NCBI RefSeq assembly: GCF_014524545.1
Contig: NZ_CP053557.1
Coordinates: forward strand, 2,939,501-3,003,500
From: Exiguobacterium sp. Helios
GTDB lineage: Bacteria > Bacillota > Bacilli > Exiguobacteriales > Exiguobacteriaceae
Length of the DNA stretch: 64,000 nt
Reading direction: 5' to 3'
Positions 34,596-44,575 of the stretch are shown piece after piece (the first letter of the stretch is position 1; each line of letters begins with the position of its first letter). The notes below the pieces were generated by a model that saw only the letters and a list, made by a program, of their open reading frames with translations, was not told the DNA's origin and made no database searches. Made by a program: the position numbers and the translations under genes.

Positions 34596-35561
34596 TTACT
34601 TAATAACGAGCTTCGGTTTTTTCTTGAACGAGTGAATTCCTTCAACGAAACGAACTGTTCCCGACTTCGCACGCATGACGACCGAGTGCGTTTGACCGCC
34701 TTGTGCCGTGAACTGAACACCTTTCATCAACTCGCTGTCCGTGACACCGGTTGCTGCGAAGATGCAGTCATCTCCCGTGACAAGGTCATCCATCATGAGG
34801 ATTTTCGACGGATCTTCAATCCCCATCTTCTTGCATCGTGCGACTTCCGCTTCATCTGCCGGTAAGAGCCGGCCTTGAAGTTCTCCGCCGAGACATTTTA
34901 ATGCAACAGCTGCCAGAACACCCTCCGGCGCCCCGCCTGAACCGAGCAGAATATCAATCCCTGTGTGCGGGAAAGCCGTATTGATGGCTGCTGCGACATC
35001 TCCGTCCCCAATCAGACGAATCCGTGCCCCTGTTGCCCGAATCCGTTGAATGATTTCTTCATGACGTTCCCGGTCAAGAATCGAGACGACGACGTCTTCG
35101 ATTTCTTTATTTTTCGCTTTTGCGACGGCCGCGATGTTTTCTTCAATCGTCGCATCCAGGCTGACGTGTCCTGCTGCTTCCGGTCCGACAGCAATCTTAT
35201 CCATGTACATATCCGGTGCATGTAATAAGTCTCCCGCATCGGCGACCGCAAGAACTGCGAGTGCGCCCCATGTTCCTTTAGCGACGATGTTCGTGCCTTC
35301 GAGCGGATCGACGGCGACGTCAAGACGTGGTCCGTATCCATTTCCGAGTTTCTCACCGATATAAAGCATCGGTGCCTCATCCATTTCCCCTTCGCCGATG
35401 ACGACCGTTCCTTTCATCGGGATCGTATCAAATACATCACGCATGGCGCTTGTTGCTGCGTCATCTGCCTCGTTTTTCAAGCCCTTCCCCATCCAGCGTG
35501 CCGAAGCCAGTGCTGCTGCCTCCGTTACGCGTACGAGTTCCATTGATAAACTTCTCTCCAT
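34596..35561 (-). CDS. glpX: Class II fructose-1,6-bisphosphatase
   Basis: Gluconeogenic step from fructose-1,6-bisphosphate to fructose-6-phosphate. The 321-aa protein shows the GlpX motifs [20 protein letters not shown] and GSGGAPEG; no inositol-phosphatase class I features. GAGAGGGG is 9 nt upstream of the ATG. It stands next to murA2, tal and fba on the same strand, the cluster known in Firmicutes, linking gluconeogenesis, pentose phosphate and wall synthesis genes. Confidence 0.95.
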   Translation of the reverse strand: MERSLSMELVRVTEAAALASARWMGKGLKNEADDAATSAMRDVFDTIPMKGTVVIGEGEMDEAPMLYIGEKLGNGYGPRLDVAVDPLEGTNIVAKGTWGALAVLAVADAGDLLHAPDMYMDKIAVGPEAAGHVSLDATIEENIAAVAKAKNKEIEDVVVSILDRERHEEIIQRIRATGARIRLIGDGDVAAAINTAFPHTGIDILLGSGGAPEGVLAAVALKCLGGELQGRLLPADEAEVARCKKMGIEDPSKILMMDDLVTGDDCIFAATGVTDSELMKGVQFTAQGGQTHSVVMRAKSGTVRFVEGIHSFKKKPKLVIK

Positions 35562-35592
35562 GTGTATAATCCCCTCTCCCTAACTGAAAACC

Positions 35593-36840
35593 TTAAACCG
35601 TTTCGCGCCAAACAAGAGCTCCGAGTCCTTTTAACTTCTCGACGAACTGTTCATAGCTTTGATCAAGTACTTCTGCATGGTGTAATGACGTTTCACCGGA
35701 AGCAAGCATTCCACTTAACACGAGGGCCGCTGCACCGCGCGGATCATGAGCTTCAATTTCCGTACCACGTAACGCTTCACCACCACGGATGATGATCGAA
35801 GCGTCTTCGTGTGTAATTCGTGCATTCAACCGCCGCATCTCCTGGACATGCCGGAAACGTTGAGGATACAGCTTATCGACGACGACACTCGCGCCTTTCG
35901 GTTTCAACAGGACAGCCGAGATGATCGGTTGAAGATCGCTCGGAAAGCCGCCATAGTGAAAAACACGAATATCGATCGGTTTCGCCATATCGATGGATGC
36001 TGTGACCGAATCATCCGCCAACTCGATGTTGGCCCCGAACCGTTCCAGCTTTTGAATGATGCTTTCAAGATGTAACGGAATGACATTATCCACCGTCACA
36101 CGGCCGAGGACTGCTCCCATTGCCAGGAACGTACCTGCTTCCATCCGGTCCGGAATCAAGGTATGGCGGCATCCTTGAAGCGTCTTGACGCCTTTGATTC
36201 GAATCTCATCGGTCCCTGCACCTTTGACACTCGCACCCATATTCGTCAACATCGTACTGACGTCGATGACTTCCGGATCACACGCTGCATTTTCAATGAC
36301 CGTCGTTCCTTCCGCCATGACGGCGACCAGTAAAGCACTGATCGTCGCACCGAATGAAGGAAGATCCAAATAGATCCGGTTTCCCTTCAACTCTTCGACA
36401 TGCATGTAGTAAACCCCTTGTTCATTTCGCATCGCGACACCAAGTCGTTCCAGTGCCTTGATGTGTAAATCAATCGGCCGAGGACCGATGGCATAACCAC
36501 CGGGCAGACCGACGACCCCCTGTTTGAATCGCGCCGCGAGGACACTCATCAGATAAATCGATCCACGTAATTTTCGTGTATCTGTCCCTGTGAGCGGCAT
36601 CGGTTCGACATGACTCGGGTCAATCGTCACCATATCGCCTTGACGTGTTACGACGGCTCCAAGCATCTCAATGATCTGGATCATCGTCGCAACGTCGCCA
36701 ATGTCCGGTACCCCCTCAAGAATGACCTGTTGATCGGTCAGTAATGCTGCCGCGAGACACGGAATCGCACTCTGTTTCGATCCACTGATCATGACGGTTC
36801 CTTCAAGACGTTGTTGTCCTACGATATGCAAAATGTCCAC
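35593..36840 (-). CDS. murA2: UDP-N-acetylglucosamine 1-carboxyvinyltransferase (second MurA, MurAB type)
   Basis: First committed step of peptidoglycan synthesis, transferring enolpyruvate to UDP-GlcNAc. The 415-aa protein begins MDILHIVGQQRLEGTVMISGSKQSAIPCLAAALL, has RKLRGSIYLM, PGGYAIGPRPIDLHIKALE and PDRMEAGTFL. In the usual active-site loop the sequence is GCRHTLIPDRMEAG. The start is GTG 36840 with AAAGG 10 nt before. Location by fba and tal is typical of MurAB (MurZ), the second copy in Bacillales. Confidence 0.93.
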   Translation of the reverse strand: MDILHIVGQQRLEGTVMISGSKQSAIPCLAAALLTDQQVILEGVPDIGDVATMIQIIEMLGAVVTRQGDMVTIDPSHVEPMPLTGTDTRKLRGSIYLMSVLAARFKQGVVGLPGGYAIGPRPIDLHIKALERLGVAMRNEQGVYYMHVEELKGNRIYLDLPSFGATISALLVAVMAEGTTVIENAACDPEVIDVSTMLTNMGASVKGAGTDEIRIKGVKTLQGCRHTLIPDRMEAGTFLAMGAVLGRVTVDNVIPLHLESIIQKLERFGANIELADDSVTASIDMAKPIDIRVFHYGGFPSDLQPIISAVLLKPKGASVVVDKLYPQRFRHVQEMRRLNARITHEDASIIIRGGEALRGTEIEAHDPRGAAALVLSGMLASGETSLHHAEVLDQSYEQFVEKLKGLGALVWRETV

Positions 36841-36867
36841 ATTCCATCAACCTTTCTCTACAATCTG

Positions 36868-37515
36868 TTATTGCTGCGCTTTTTCCCAGTCAGCAAGGAA
36901 ACGTTCGATTCCCTGTGTCGTTAACGGGTGTTGCGTCAGTGACTCAATGACATTGAGCGGAATCGTCGCGATGTCAGCTCCAGCGAGTGCCGCATTCGTG
37001 ACGTGCACCGGATTACGGACAGAAGCCGCGATGATTTGTGTCGGAATATCATGAATGACGAAGATTTGAGCAATCGTCTCGACCAGTCCCATTCCATCTT
37101 GACCGATATCATCCAGACGACCGAGGAACGGTGATACATATGTCGCACCGGCACGTGCCGCGAGCAAGGCCTGGTTCGGGTTGAAGATCAATGTGACGTT
37201 CGTCGTGATGTTTTCTTTTGAAAGAGCTGCGACGGCTTCCAATCCTGCCGGTGTCATCGGAACCTTTACCGTAATGTTCGGTGCAATCTGAGCAAGTTCC
37301 TTCCCTTCCCGAATCATTCCTTCTGCATCAAGCGCAATGACTTCGGCACTGACGGAGACGTCTCCGACGATTTCACAAATTTCGCGCAGTCGTGTATGGA
37401 AATCGACGCCTTCTTTCGCGACAAGTGACGGGTTTGTGGTGACCCCGTCCAAAATCCCCATTTTATGTGCTTTTTTAATATCCTCTACGTTTGCTGTGTC
37501 GATAAAAAATCTCAT
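36868..37515 (-). CDS. tal: Transaldolase (TalC-like)
   Basis: Pentose-phosphate enzyme moving a dihydroxyacetone unit. The short 215-aa form shows [29 protein letters not shown], the Schiff-base lysine in ITVKVPMT, and [34 protein letters not shown] precedes the ATG. Lies between fba and murA2. Confidence 0.95.
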   Translation of the reverse strand: MRFFIDTANVEDIKKAHKMGILDGVTTNPSLVAKEGVDFHTRLREICEIVGDVSVSAEVIALDAEGMIREGKELAQIAPNITVKVPMTPAGLEAVAALSKENITTNVTLIFNPNQALLAARAGATYVSPFLGRLDDIGQDGMGLVETIAQIFVIHDIPTQIIAASVRNPVHVTNAALAGADIATIPLNVIESLTQHPLTTQGIERFLADWEKAQQ

Positions 37516-37631
37516 CTCTCTCTTTCCCCTTTCATTCCTTAAAATATCCCTTGAAATCGCTTACTCTTCTATTATAAATTTTTTCACCGAGAAGTCCTAA
37601 CGTTTTCCAAAACAATCTGCTGATTTAGATG

Positions 37632-37667
37632 AAAAAAAGCACGATAGACGAGTGTCTACCGTGCTTT
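37632..37667 (-). terminator. Terminator of fba
   Basis: Minus strand AAAGCACGGTAGAC-ACTC-GTCTATCGTGCTTT followed by a T run. Confidence 0.9.
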
Positions 37668-37679
37668 AGGCATGGAAAA

Positions 37680-38534
37680 TTAAGCTTTGTTGCTTGAACC
37701 GAACTCACGCATCTTACCGATGACTGTTTGTTTGATTGCTTCGCGACCTGGTGCGATGAATACGCGTGGGTCATATGCTTCTGGTTTCTCAGCCAAGACT
37801 TCACGAACCACTTTCGCGAACGAAATTTGGTTTTCCGTGTTGACGTTGATTTTCGAAGTACCAAGCGAAATTGCTTTTTCGATATCGTGTGTCGGGATTC
37901 CTGTTCCACCGTGAAGAACGAGTGGAAGGTCTGTTGCGTTACGGATTTCTTCCATTTCAGTGAAACCAAGGTTTGGTTCACCTTTGTATGGTCCGTGAAC
38001 AGAACCGAGCGCAGGAGCAAGCGTGTCAATTCCAGTTTCTTTGACGATACGAACGCAGTCGTCAAGTTTCGCGTACATGACATCACCGATGACGTCGTCT
38101 TCTTGTCCGCCAACTGTACCAACTTCCGCTTCGACTGAAACACCCTTCGAATGCGCATACTCAACAACAGCTTTTGTTGTTTCGATGTTTGTGTCGATCG
38201 GGCTATGTGAATCGTCGATCATTACAGATGTAAATCCAGCGTCGATCGCTTCTTTACATTTTTCAACGCTCGAACCGTGGTCGAGGTGGATTGCAACAGG
38301 AACTGTTACTTTCATGTCGTGAACGAGACCTTCTACCATTTTAACAACTGTGTAGAATCCGCCCATGTGACGTGCTGCACCTTCAGATACTCCAAGAATA
38401 ACCGGCGACTGCTCTTCTTGAGCCGCACCGAGTACTGCTTGAGTCCACTCGAGGTTGTTGATGTTGAATTGACCTACTGCGTACTTACCTTCGAGAGCTT
38501 TGTTTAACATGTCTGTCATAGATACTAATGGCAT
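37680..38534 (-). CDS. fba: Class II fructose-bisphosphate aldolase
   Basis: Glycolytic/gluconeogenic zinc aldolase, 284 aa. Motifs: [17 protein letters not shown], zinc ligands in [32 protein letters not shown] and [14 protein letters not shown] lies 7 nt before the ATG, TATAAT on the minus strand at 38593-38598 is a likely -10. The gene has its own terminator, and codon choice is of highly expressed type. Confidence 0.96.
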   Translation of the reverse strand: MPLVSMTDMLNKALEGKYAVGQFNINNLEWTQAVLGAAQEEQSPVILGVSEGAARHMGGFYTVVKMVEGLVHDMKVTVPVAIHLDHGSSVEKCKEAIDAGFTSVMIDDSHSPIDTNIETTKAVVEYAHSKGVSVEAEVGTVGGQEDDVIGDVMYAKLDDCVRIVKETGIDTLAPALGSVHGPYKGEPNLGFTEMEEIRNATDLPLVLHGGTGIPTHDIEKAISLGTSKINVNTENQISFAKVVREVLAEKPEAYDPRVFIAPGREAIKQTVIGKMREFGSSNKA

Positions 38535-38666
38535 AATGACATCCTCCTCTGTTTTGATCGCTACTTACACGTAAACGTGCATTTTCAGACTGATTATAAC
38601 ACACTGATTCACCGGAACGTACAGCATTTCACTCCGAATTTAGGATTGTGACGACGACGTGAAGGA

Positions 38667-39041
38667 TTAACCGCTTACATCGTTCGAAATTTGCACAGTC
38701 ACTTCTTTTTTTAATTCAAAGATGTCAAACGGCTTTCCGAAGAAGGCGACGACACCGAGTCGTTTCGCTTCTTCCATCGCTTCTGTTTCGTCCAAAGCAG
38801 TCATCAGAATCGTCCGGATCCGTCGTCCGACCTCGTCCTGATGGCGCAATACTTCAAGACCGGTTCGGCCCGGCATATTGACATCCATCAATAATAAGTC
38901 GTATTCCGTTTCTTTCAGCCGTTCGATCGTCTCAAGACCATCGACAGCGACATCGGTCGTATATCCTTGCGCCCGAAACAATTGTGCCAGTAAATTCCGA
39001 ATCCCCGGTTCATCTTCCGCGATGAGTAATCTTCCTTTCAT
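38667..39041 (-). CDS. Single-domain response regulator, Spo0F-like
   Basis: A 124-aa receiver domain with no output domain: acidic pair in LIAEDEPG, phospho-acceptor Asp in LLLMDVNMPGRTGLE, Thr/Ser in ILMTALDE and Lys in FFGKPFDIFEL. ATG 39041 has AGGAGGAG upstream; the longer frame is not supported. The location (fba, this gene, ywjG, pyrG, rpoE) is that of spo0F in Bacillus. No kinase is adjacent, and related Exiguobacterium do not form spores, so its partner and role are open. Confidence 0.88.
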   Translation of the reverse strand: MKGRLLIAEDEPGIRNLLAQLFRAQGYTTDVAVDGLETIERLKETEYDLLLMDVNMPGRTGLEVLRHQDEVGRRIRTILMTALDETEAMEEAKRLGVVAFFGKPFDIFELKKEVTVQISNDVSG

Positions 39042-39134
39042 CTCCCACACTCCTCCTCTAGTTATTTCCATTCTACATGAAAGCAAAACTTGCTATATAC
39101 TGTGTGTGTGAGAAATTTAGAAAGGATGTTAGAA

Positions 39135-39644
39135 ATGCTGAAAATTTTAGCGACACAATTCAATGGGAAACTACAAACGCTTACAAAACAGGAAGACGAA
39201 TTGTTCGATGTCGTCCGGCTGCTTGCCCAGGCACTCGTCGGTCAAGGAAAAGTCTATCTCGATGCCTACGGCGAGTTTGAAGGACTGTATCCAATGTTGT
39301 CAGACGGTCCGGACCAGATGAAACGTGTCTCGAAAATTAAGGATCATAAAACCCTCCATGCGGTCGACCGCGTGTTGATTTTTACACCGGATACGGAACG
39401 TTCCGATCTGCTCGCGTCGCTTGCCCGCTATGATGCCTGGCACACGCCGTATTCGATCATCACGCTCGGCGACGTGACCGAAACACTAGAACGTTCGATT
39501 GCTCCGCTTGCCTTGAAATTCGATAAAGGGCTGCTTCCGGCTGAGGACGGTTCCCGTCACGGATTGCCGAGTCTCGCGCTTGGTGCCTTCTTGTTAACGC
39601 ACATTTTGACGCAATTACAGGAGATGACGGAAGAGTGGGAATGA
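39135..39644 (+). CDS. YwjG-like protein, DUF2529
   Basis: 170 aa, a small alpha/beta protein that resembles sugar-isomerase (SIS-like) folds and is found beside pyrG in Bacillales. It reads MLKILATQFNGKLQTL, VDRVLIFTPDTERSDLL and GLPSLALGAFLLTHI. ATG 39135 is 8 nt after AAAGGA. Function unknown. Divergent from the spo0F-like gene and convergent with pyrG. Confidence 0.8.
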   Translation: MLKILATQFNGKLQTLTKQEDELFDVVRLLAQALVGQGKVYLDAYGEFEGLYPMLSDGPDQMKRVSKIKDHKTLHAVDRVLIFTPDTERSDLLASLARYDAWHTPYSIITLGDVTETLERSIAPLALKFDKGLLPAEDGSRHGLPSLALGAFLLTHILTQLQEMTEEWE

Positions 39645-39667
39645 GGCTTTTCTTCTATAGTAATAAA

Positions 39668-39709
39668 CTAAACAACCCTGTCTCCAATTTGGAAACAGGG
39701 TTGTTTAGC
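39668..39709. terminator. Bidirectional terminator between ywjG-like gene and pyrG
   Basis: AAACAACCCTGT...ACAGGGTTGTTT hairpin between convergent genes. Confidence 0.85.
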
Positions 39710-39724
39710 CGTTCGCTAAATTTC

Positions 39725-41365
<1,641 letters not shown>

Positions 41366-41370
41366 TTAAA

Positions 41371-41416
41371 AAATAAAAAAGCAAAAGTGCCCCCATTCAC
41401 AGGAGACACTTTTGCT
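41371..41416 (-). terminator. pyrG attenuator
   Basis: Minus strand stem AGCAAAAGTG...CACTTTTGCT with the inner TCTCC/GGGGG pairing, then TTTTTATTTTTT. The left arm's TCTCC can pair instead with an oligo-G tract at the 5' end of the transcript. Confidence 0.88.
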
Positions 41417-41441
41417 GAAATTAAGCACGTTGCTTAAAGAA

Positions 41442-41480
41442 GCCCATGACTAACTTACGTCATTCCGAAAACTTCGTCAA
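41442..41480 (-). promoter_or_regulatory. pyrG promoter with GGGC initiation site
   Basis: Minus strand TTGACG (41475-41480), 17-bp spacer, TAAGTT (41452-41457), then 6 nt and GGGC with +1 at 41445. In Bacillus subtilis and Lactococcus, pyrG transcripts start GGGC and gain extra G residues when CTP is low; the poly-G then blocks the terminator. Every element needed is in place here. Confidence 0.85.
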
Positions 41481-41530
41481 GCAGATTTTTTAAAGAAAAA
41501 AATCACACACACTTGTGTCAGCCGTCAACG

Positions 41531-41564
41531 AAAAAACTACCATTTTCATGTTCAAAAATGGCAG
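41531..41564 (-). terminator. Terminator of rpoE
   Basis: Minus strand TGCCATTTT...AAAATGGTA hairpin followed by six T. Confidence 0.85.
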
Positions 41565-41574
41565 GTTGCGGTTG

Positions 41575-42099
41575 TTAAACTTCTTCGTCATCTTCCTCGA
41601 AATCTTCGAGGTCTTCTTCATCCAAATCGTCTTCAAGGTCATCAATGACCGCAACTTTTTTGAATGTGTCTTCTTCGCTGTCGTCTGCTGCATCGTAATC
41701 AGCAGTTTTCGCGAATGTATCGAGATCATCTTCAATCGTCTCGAACTCATCTTCTTCCGCATCATAGTTGAACTCTTCTTCGAACTCATCGAGTTCACCA
41801 CGTTGACGGGCTTCGATAACCAAATCCTCATCCGATTTATCGAACGGGTACCATGCACGAAGCGACCAACGGTTAGCTCCGACGTTAACGAAGTTCCCAT
41901 CGATGTTCATGTCCGTATAGAGTTGGGCAAGTTTCTCGAACTTATCCTCTTCATTTTTAAACGTATGGAATTTTTCGATTTCTTTAATGATGTCATCGAA
42001 AGTAATAGGCTGTTCGCCCGCTTCTTGCAGCATTTCATTGACGAAGTTAATCAGTGAAAGATCAGTAATTTCTTCTTTACTTAAACGGCTGAGGCTCAT
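41575..42099 (-). CDS. rpoE: DNA-directed RNA polymerase delta subunit
   Basis: Displaces nucleic acid from RNA polymerase and raises recycling and specificity; Firmicutes only. 174 aa: an N-terminal HARE-HTH domain (residues 1-90, LSKEEITDLSLINFVNEML) and a very acidic, unstructured C-terminus (from about 100, mostly Asp and Glu, ending EDDEEV). ATG 42099 aligns with known RpoE starts; a GTG at 42111 is nearer the AAAGGA site but only 1 nt away from it. Confidence 0.95.
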   Translation of the reverse strand: MSLSRLSKEEITDLSLINFVNEMLQEAGEQPITFDDIIKEIEKFHTFKNEEDKFEKLAQLYTDMNIDGNFVNVGANRWSLRAWYPFDKSDEDLVIEARQRGELDEFEEEFNYDAEEDEFETIEDDLDTFAKTADYDAADDSEEDTFKKVAVIDDLEDDLDEEDLEDFEEDDEEV

Positions 42100-42269
42100 T
42101 GTGACGGCCACTTCCTTTCATTTGCGTTCAATCCATTACTTCTCATTATACGCAAAAGGGCTTTTAAAAATCCAGTCCCTCGCAAAAAAAGATTCATCAA
42201 AAAAGAAAATCGGGTTTTTGACAGCGTCGAAAAAGGAATAATCCAAAAGAAAAGAAGGAGGAATCACGG

Positions 42270-42719
42270 ATGGACATGACAATCGAACGGGTTAATGATT
42301 TCGATGGATATAACTGGCTTCCGTTGCTCGCTAAAAGTTCCCAGGAAGGATTCCAACTGGTCGAGCGGATGTTACGGAACCGCCGGGAGGAATCGTTTCA
42401 AAAAGACGGGGAAGCGATGTTCGTCGTCCTTTCGACGAACAATCAAGTCCTCGCCTGCGGGGGATATATGAAGCAATCCGGTCAATCCGGAACGGGTCGG
42501 ATCCGCCACGTCTATGTATTGCCGGAAGCCCGGTCGCACGGCATCGGGACTGCCTTACTGGAAAAAATCATGTCTGAAGCATTTTTGACGTATGATCGGT
42601 TAGTCCTCTACAGCGAACAGGCCGATCCCTTTTATCAAGGGCTCGGATTTCAACTCGTTTCCGGCGAAAAAATCACGCACACCATTGATAAAACATCCTT
42701 CGCCAACTCAAACCGATGA
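42270..42719 (+). CDS. GNAT-family N-acetyltransferase
   Basis: 149 aa. Acetyl-CoA binding region IRHVYVLPEARSHGIGTALLEKIM (motif A, RSHGIG) and a C-terminal FYQGLGFQLVS strand. Substrate unknown. AGAAGGAGG lies 10 nt before the ATG. Its stop is 2 nt from the -35 box of the ArsR gene that follows. Confidence 0.88.
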   Translation: MDMTIERVNDFDGYNWLPLLAKSSQEGFQLVERMLRNRREESFQKDGEAMFVVLSTNNQVLACGGYMKQSGQSGTGRIRHVYVLPEARSHGIGTALLEKIMSEAFLTYDRLVLYSEQADPFYQGLGFQLVSGEKITHTIDKTSFANSNR

Positions 42720-42720
42720 A

Positions 42721-42749
42721 TTGACATATCGAGAAGTATCGATTAGATT
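42721..42749 (+). promoter_or_regulatory. Promoter of the ArsR-type gene, leaderless
   Basis: TTGACA (42721-42726), 17-bp spacer and TAGATT (42744-42749). The start codon at 42756 is 7 nt after the -10, exactly where transcription would begin, and there is no ribosome-binding site. Confidence 0.7.
42727..42744. promoter_or_regulatory. Putative ArsR-family operator 1
   Basis: TATCGA-N6-TCGATT fills the promoter spacer. A related site stands upstream of the transporter pair (43094-43111). Confidence 0.65.
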
Positions 42750-42755
42750 GATGGC

Positions 42756-43073
42756 ATGACACAACAAGTAGATCTTTTTAAAGCGTTGTCGAACGAAGTC
42801 CGTCTCGACATCTTACGCTGGCTCAAGGATCCAGAGACTCATTTCAACAAACCGGCTGCTCACTTGTCAACGAATCTCGCTGAAAAAGGAGGCGTCTGTG
42901 TTGGTGATATCCAGGAGAAGGCGAACTTGTCCCAATCCACGGTATCCCAGTACTTGGCGATGTTACAAAAAGTCGGATTGCTCGAATCCGAACGGCACGG
43001 CAAGTGGACGTATTACCGTCGAAATGAAGAAAAGATCAAAGAGCTGGCAGAGTATCTAAAAGGAGAACTCTAA
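42756..43073 (+). CDS. ArsR-family transcriptional regulator
   Basis: 105-aa winged helix protein: LFKALSNEVRLDILRWL (helix 1-2), recognition helix SQSTVSQYLAMLQKVGLL, wing HGKWTYYRRNEEKI. A single Cys (GVCVGDIQ) stands just before the helix-turn-helix; there is no CxC metal motif of ArsR/SmtB, so the inducer is probably not a classical thiol-bound metal. Likely controls itself and the two transporter genes through paired operators. Confidence 0.88.
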   Translation: MTQQVDLFKALSNEVRLDILRWLKDPETHFNKPAAHLSTNLAEKGGVCVGDIQEKANLSQSTVSQYLAMLQKVGLLESERHGKWTYYRRNEEKIKELAEYLKGEL

Positions 43074-43093
43074 AGGGTTTTCCTTTGTTCATG

Positions 43094-43111
43094 TATCGAC
43101 AATTCCCGATA
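43094..43111. promoter_or_regulatory. Putative ArsR-family operator 2, before the transporter pair
   Basis: TATCGA-N6-CCGATA, with TATAGATT directly after it as the likely -10. It has the same spacing and near-identical half-sites to operator 1. A good -35 box is not visible here. Confidence 0.6.
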
Positions 43112-43143
43112 TATAGATTTAAAAAAGAAAGAAGGAACGGATT

Positions 43144-43572
43144 TTGAAATTCATTTATTACCTGTTGGCTCTCCTCGCCGGAATCGCGCTCAGTATCGAA
43201 GGTGCCATCTACGGGGAACTTGGCAACAGCATCGGAAAACTCGAAAGCAGTTTTTATAATTTCTTTGCCGGTACAATCATCATCGGCATCATCACGCTCT
43301 TTTTCGGAAAAGGTTCGCTCGGTTATACATTCAAGGCACCCAAATGGACGTTGCTGGGCGGATTACTCGGGAGCATCTATTTAACGATCCTGATCATCAG
43401 CATCCCGCTTGTCGGTGTCGGACTCGCCATGATCAGTGTCATCATCGGTCAGATGATTGCCAGCATGGTCATTGAACATAAAGGCTGGCTCGGCAGTCCC
43501 CGCGTCGCCATCAACAAAGACAAATTAATCGCATCCGGCCTGATGGTCATTGCGCTATTTTTGATTTTCTAA
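43144..43572 (+). CDS. YdcZ/DUF606-type small transporter, subunit 1
   Basis: 142 aa with about five transmembrane helices covering nearly the whole protein (LLALLAGIALSIEGAIYGELG, FFAGTIIIGIITLFF). This is a half-size member of the drug/metabolite transporter superfamily, which usually works as a pair with the adjacent gene. The start is TTG 43144, 7 nt after AAGGA. The downstream paralogue starts 14 nt after the stop, and the ribosome site overlaps this stop. Substrate unknown. Confidence 0.82.
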   Translation: MKFIYYLLALLAGIALSIEGAIYGELGNSIGKLESSFYNFFAGTIIIGIITLFFGKGSLGYTFKAPKWTLLGGLLGSIYLTILIISIPLVGVGLAMISVIIGQMIASMVIEHKGWLGSPRVAINKDKLIASGLMVIALFLIF

Positions 43573-43585
43573 AGGAGGAAACTTG

Positions 43586-44065
43586 ATGAATATCGCATTA
43601 CTCGGGATGACACTGCTTGGAGGAATTCTCCTCAGTGCCCAGTCTTCAATCAACGGTGCCTTCGGTCAAAAAGCCGGCGCACTGGAAAGTACATTTTTAA
43701 CTTTTTTCACAGGGATGCTCCTGCTTGCACTCGCCGTCCTCTTTTTCGGACAAGGAGATGTCCTGTTGATTCTTGACGCCCCCCGCTGGCAGCTCAGTGC
43801 CGTCTGGTTTGGTGTCAGCTATCTGTTCCTGACCATTCTCGCTGTTCCGAAAATCGGGGTCACGGCAGCGAGCATCGCAACCGTCATCGGACAGTTATCG
43901 GCCGGAATGGTGCTGGATCACTTCGGGACATTCGGTGGCGTCGAAGTGGCGTTTGACCTTAAACGTTTTTCCGGTCTTCTGTTCATGTTGGCCGCCTTGT
44001 TCTTTATCTATCGCGGGAACAAGCGACGTGTCGAGGCACCCGCTTCCGACTCGATGGCTTCTTGA
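43586..44065 (+). CDS. YdcZ/DUF606-type small transporter, subunit 2
   Basis: 159 aa, homologous to the preceding gene (shared pattern LSAQSSINGAFGQKAGALESTFLTFFTGMLLLALAVLFFG, PKIGVTAASIATVIGQLSAGMVLDHFG), five transmembrane helices plus a short basic tail. ATG 43586 is 7 nt after AAGGAGG. The tandem suggests a heteromeric or oppositely inserted pair. Confidence 0.82.
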   Translation: MNIALLGMTLLGGILLSAQSSINGAFGQKAGALESTFLTFFTGMLLLALAVLFFGQGDVLLILDAPRWQLSAVWFGVSYLFLTILAVPKIGVTAASIATVIGQLSAGMVLDHFGTFGGVEVAFDLKRFSGLLFMLAALFFIYRGNKRRVEAPASDSMAS

Positions 44066-44076
44066 GACCATACAAA

Positions 44077-44115
44077 ACCGGGAGTGTCTTCAACTCGAAG
44101 GCACTCCCGGTTTTT
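44077..44115. terminator. Bidirectional terminator
   Basis: AACCGGGAGTG...CACTCCCGGTT hairpin followed by T run; lies between convergent genes. Confidence 0.88.
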
Positions 44116-44122
44116 CGTCTAC

Positions 44123-44575
44123 TTACTTTTTTAAAAAGGCTAATGCATCAACCGCCAGCTGATGGTCGGCTTCCTGTGACAAACCCGATACGGTAATCGT
44201 TCCGATGACACCGACTCCTGTGACGCGGATCGGGAATGACCCGCCGGCATCCACATAGTCCGCCGGATCGACGGCATACATCGTATGATACGCACGCTGT
44301 TTCGCTTCATTATACAACCGCATGTAGAGTGAGCTGTGTCCGTGCCGGAGGACGACGTTCGATTTTCGCCGGATCCATTCTTCCTGATCGGGTGCCGTCC
44401 CGTCCAGTGCTGCATAAAACAACCGTTGTCCGTTCCGTTTCAGCTCGACAGCGACGCTGAGTTGCTCCCGCAAAGCCCGGTCGATGACGTACTGTCCGGC
44501 ATGCAGTGCATCTTGATTCGTAAACTGACGTAATGTCAGTGTCTCTTCTTGCGCCAACAATTCGGTCAGTTTCAT
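44123..44575 (-). CDS. UPF0303 / GlcG-HbpS-like (DUF336) family protein
   Basis: 150 aa of the UPF0303 family: RQFTNQDALHAGQYVIDRA, RLFYAALDGTAPDQEEWIRRKSNVV, and the glycine-rich GGSFPIRVTGVGVIGTITVSGL. Related to GlcG/HbpS-type heme or small-ligand binding proteins; the biochemical role is not settled. ATG 44575 overlaps the stop of the dehydrogenase gene as ATGA; 9 nt after AAGGA. Last gene of the DeoR operon. Confidence 0.82.
   Translation of the reverse strand: MKLTELLAQEETLTLRQFTNQDALHAGQYVIDRALREQLSVAVELKRNGQRLFYAALDGTAPDQEEWIRRKSNVVLRHGHSSLYMRLYNEAKQRAYHTMYAVDPADYVDAGGSFPIRVTGVGVIGTITVSGLSQEADHQLAVDALAFLKK

Noticed and set aside
37625-38167. 180-codon minus-strand open frame overlapping fba
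   Set aside because: Shadow of fba in another frame; basic, repetitive composition, no ribosome site.
41515-42057. 180-codon plus-strand open frame opposite rpoE
   Set aside because: Antisense shadow of rpoE: the acidic Asp/Glu codons read as Phe/Ile-rich on the other strand. No start signal.
42840-42910. Metal-binding ArsR/SmtB assignment for the regulator at 42756
   Set aside because: The CxC motif in the recognition region is absent; only a single Cys is nearby, so a metal sensor is not supported.
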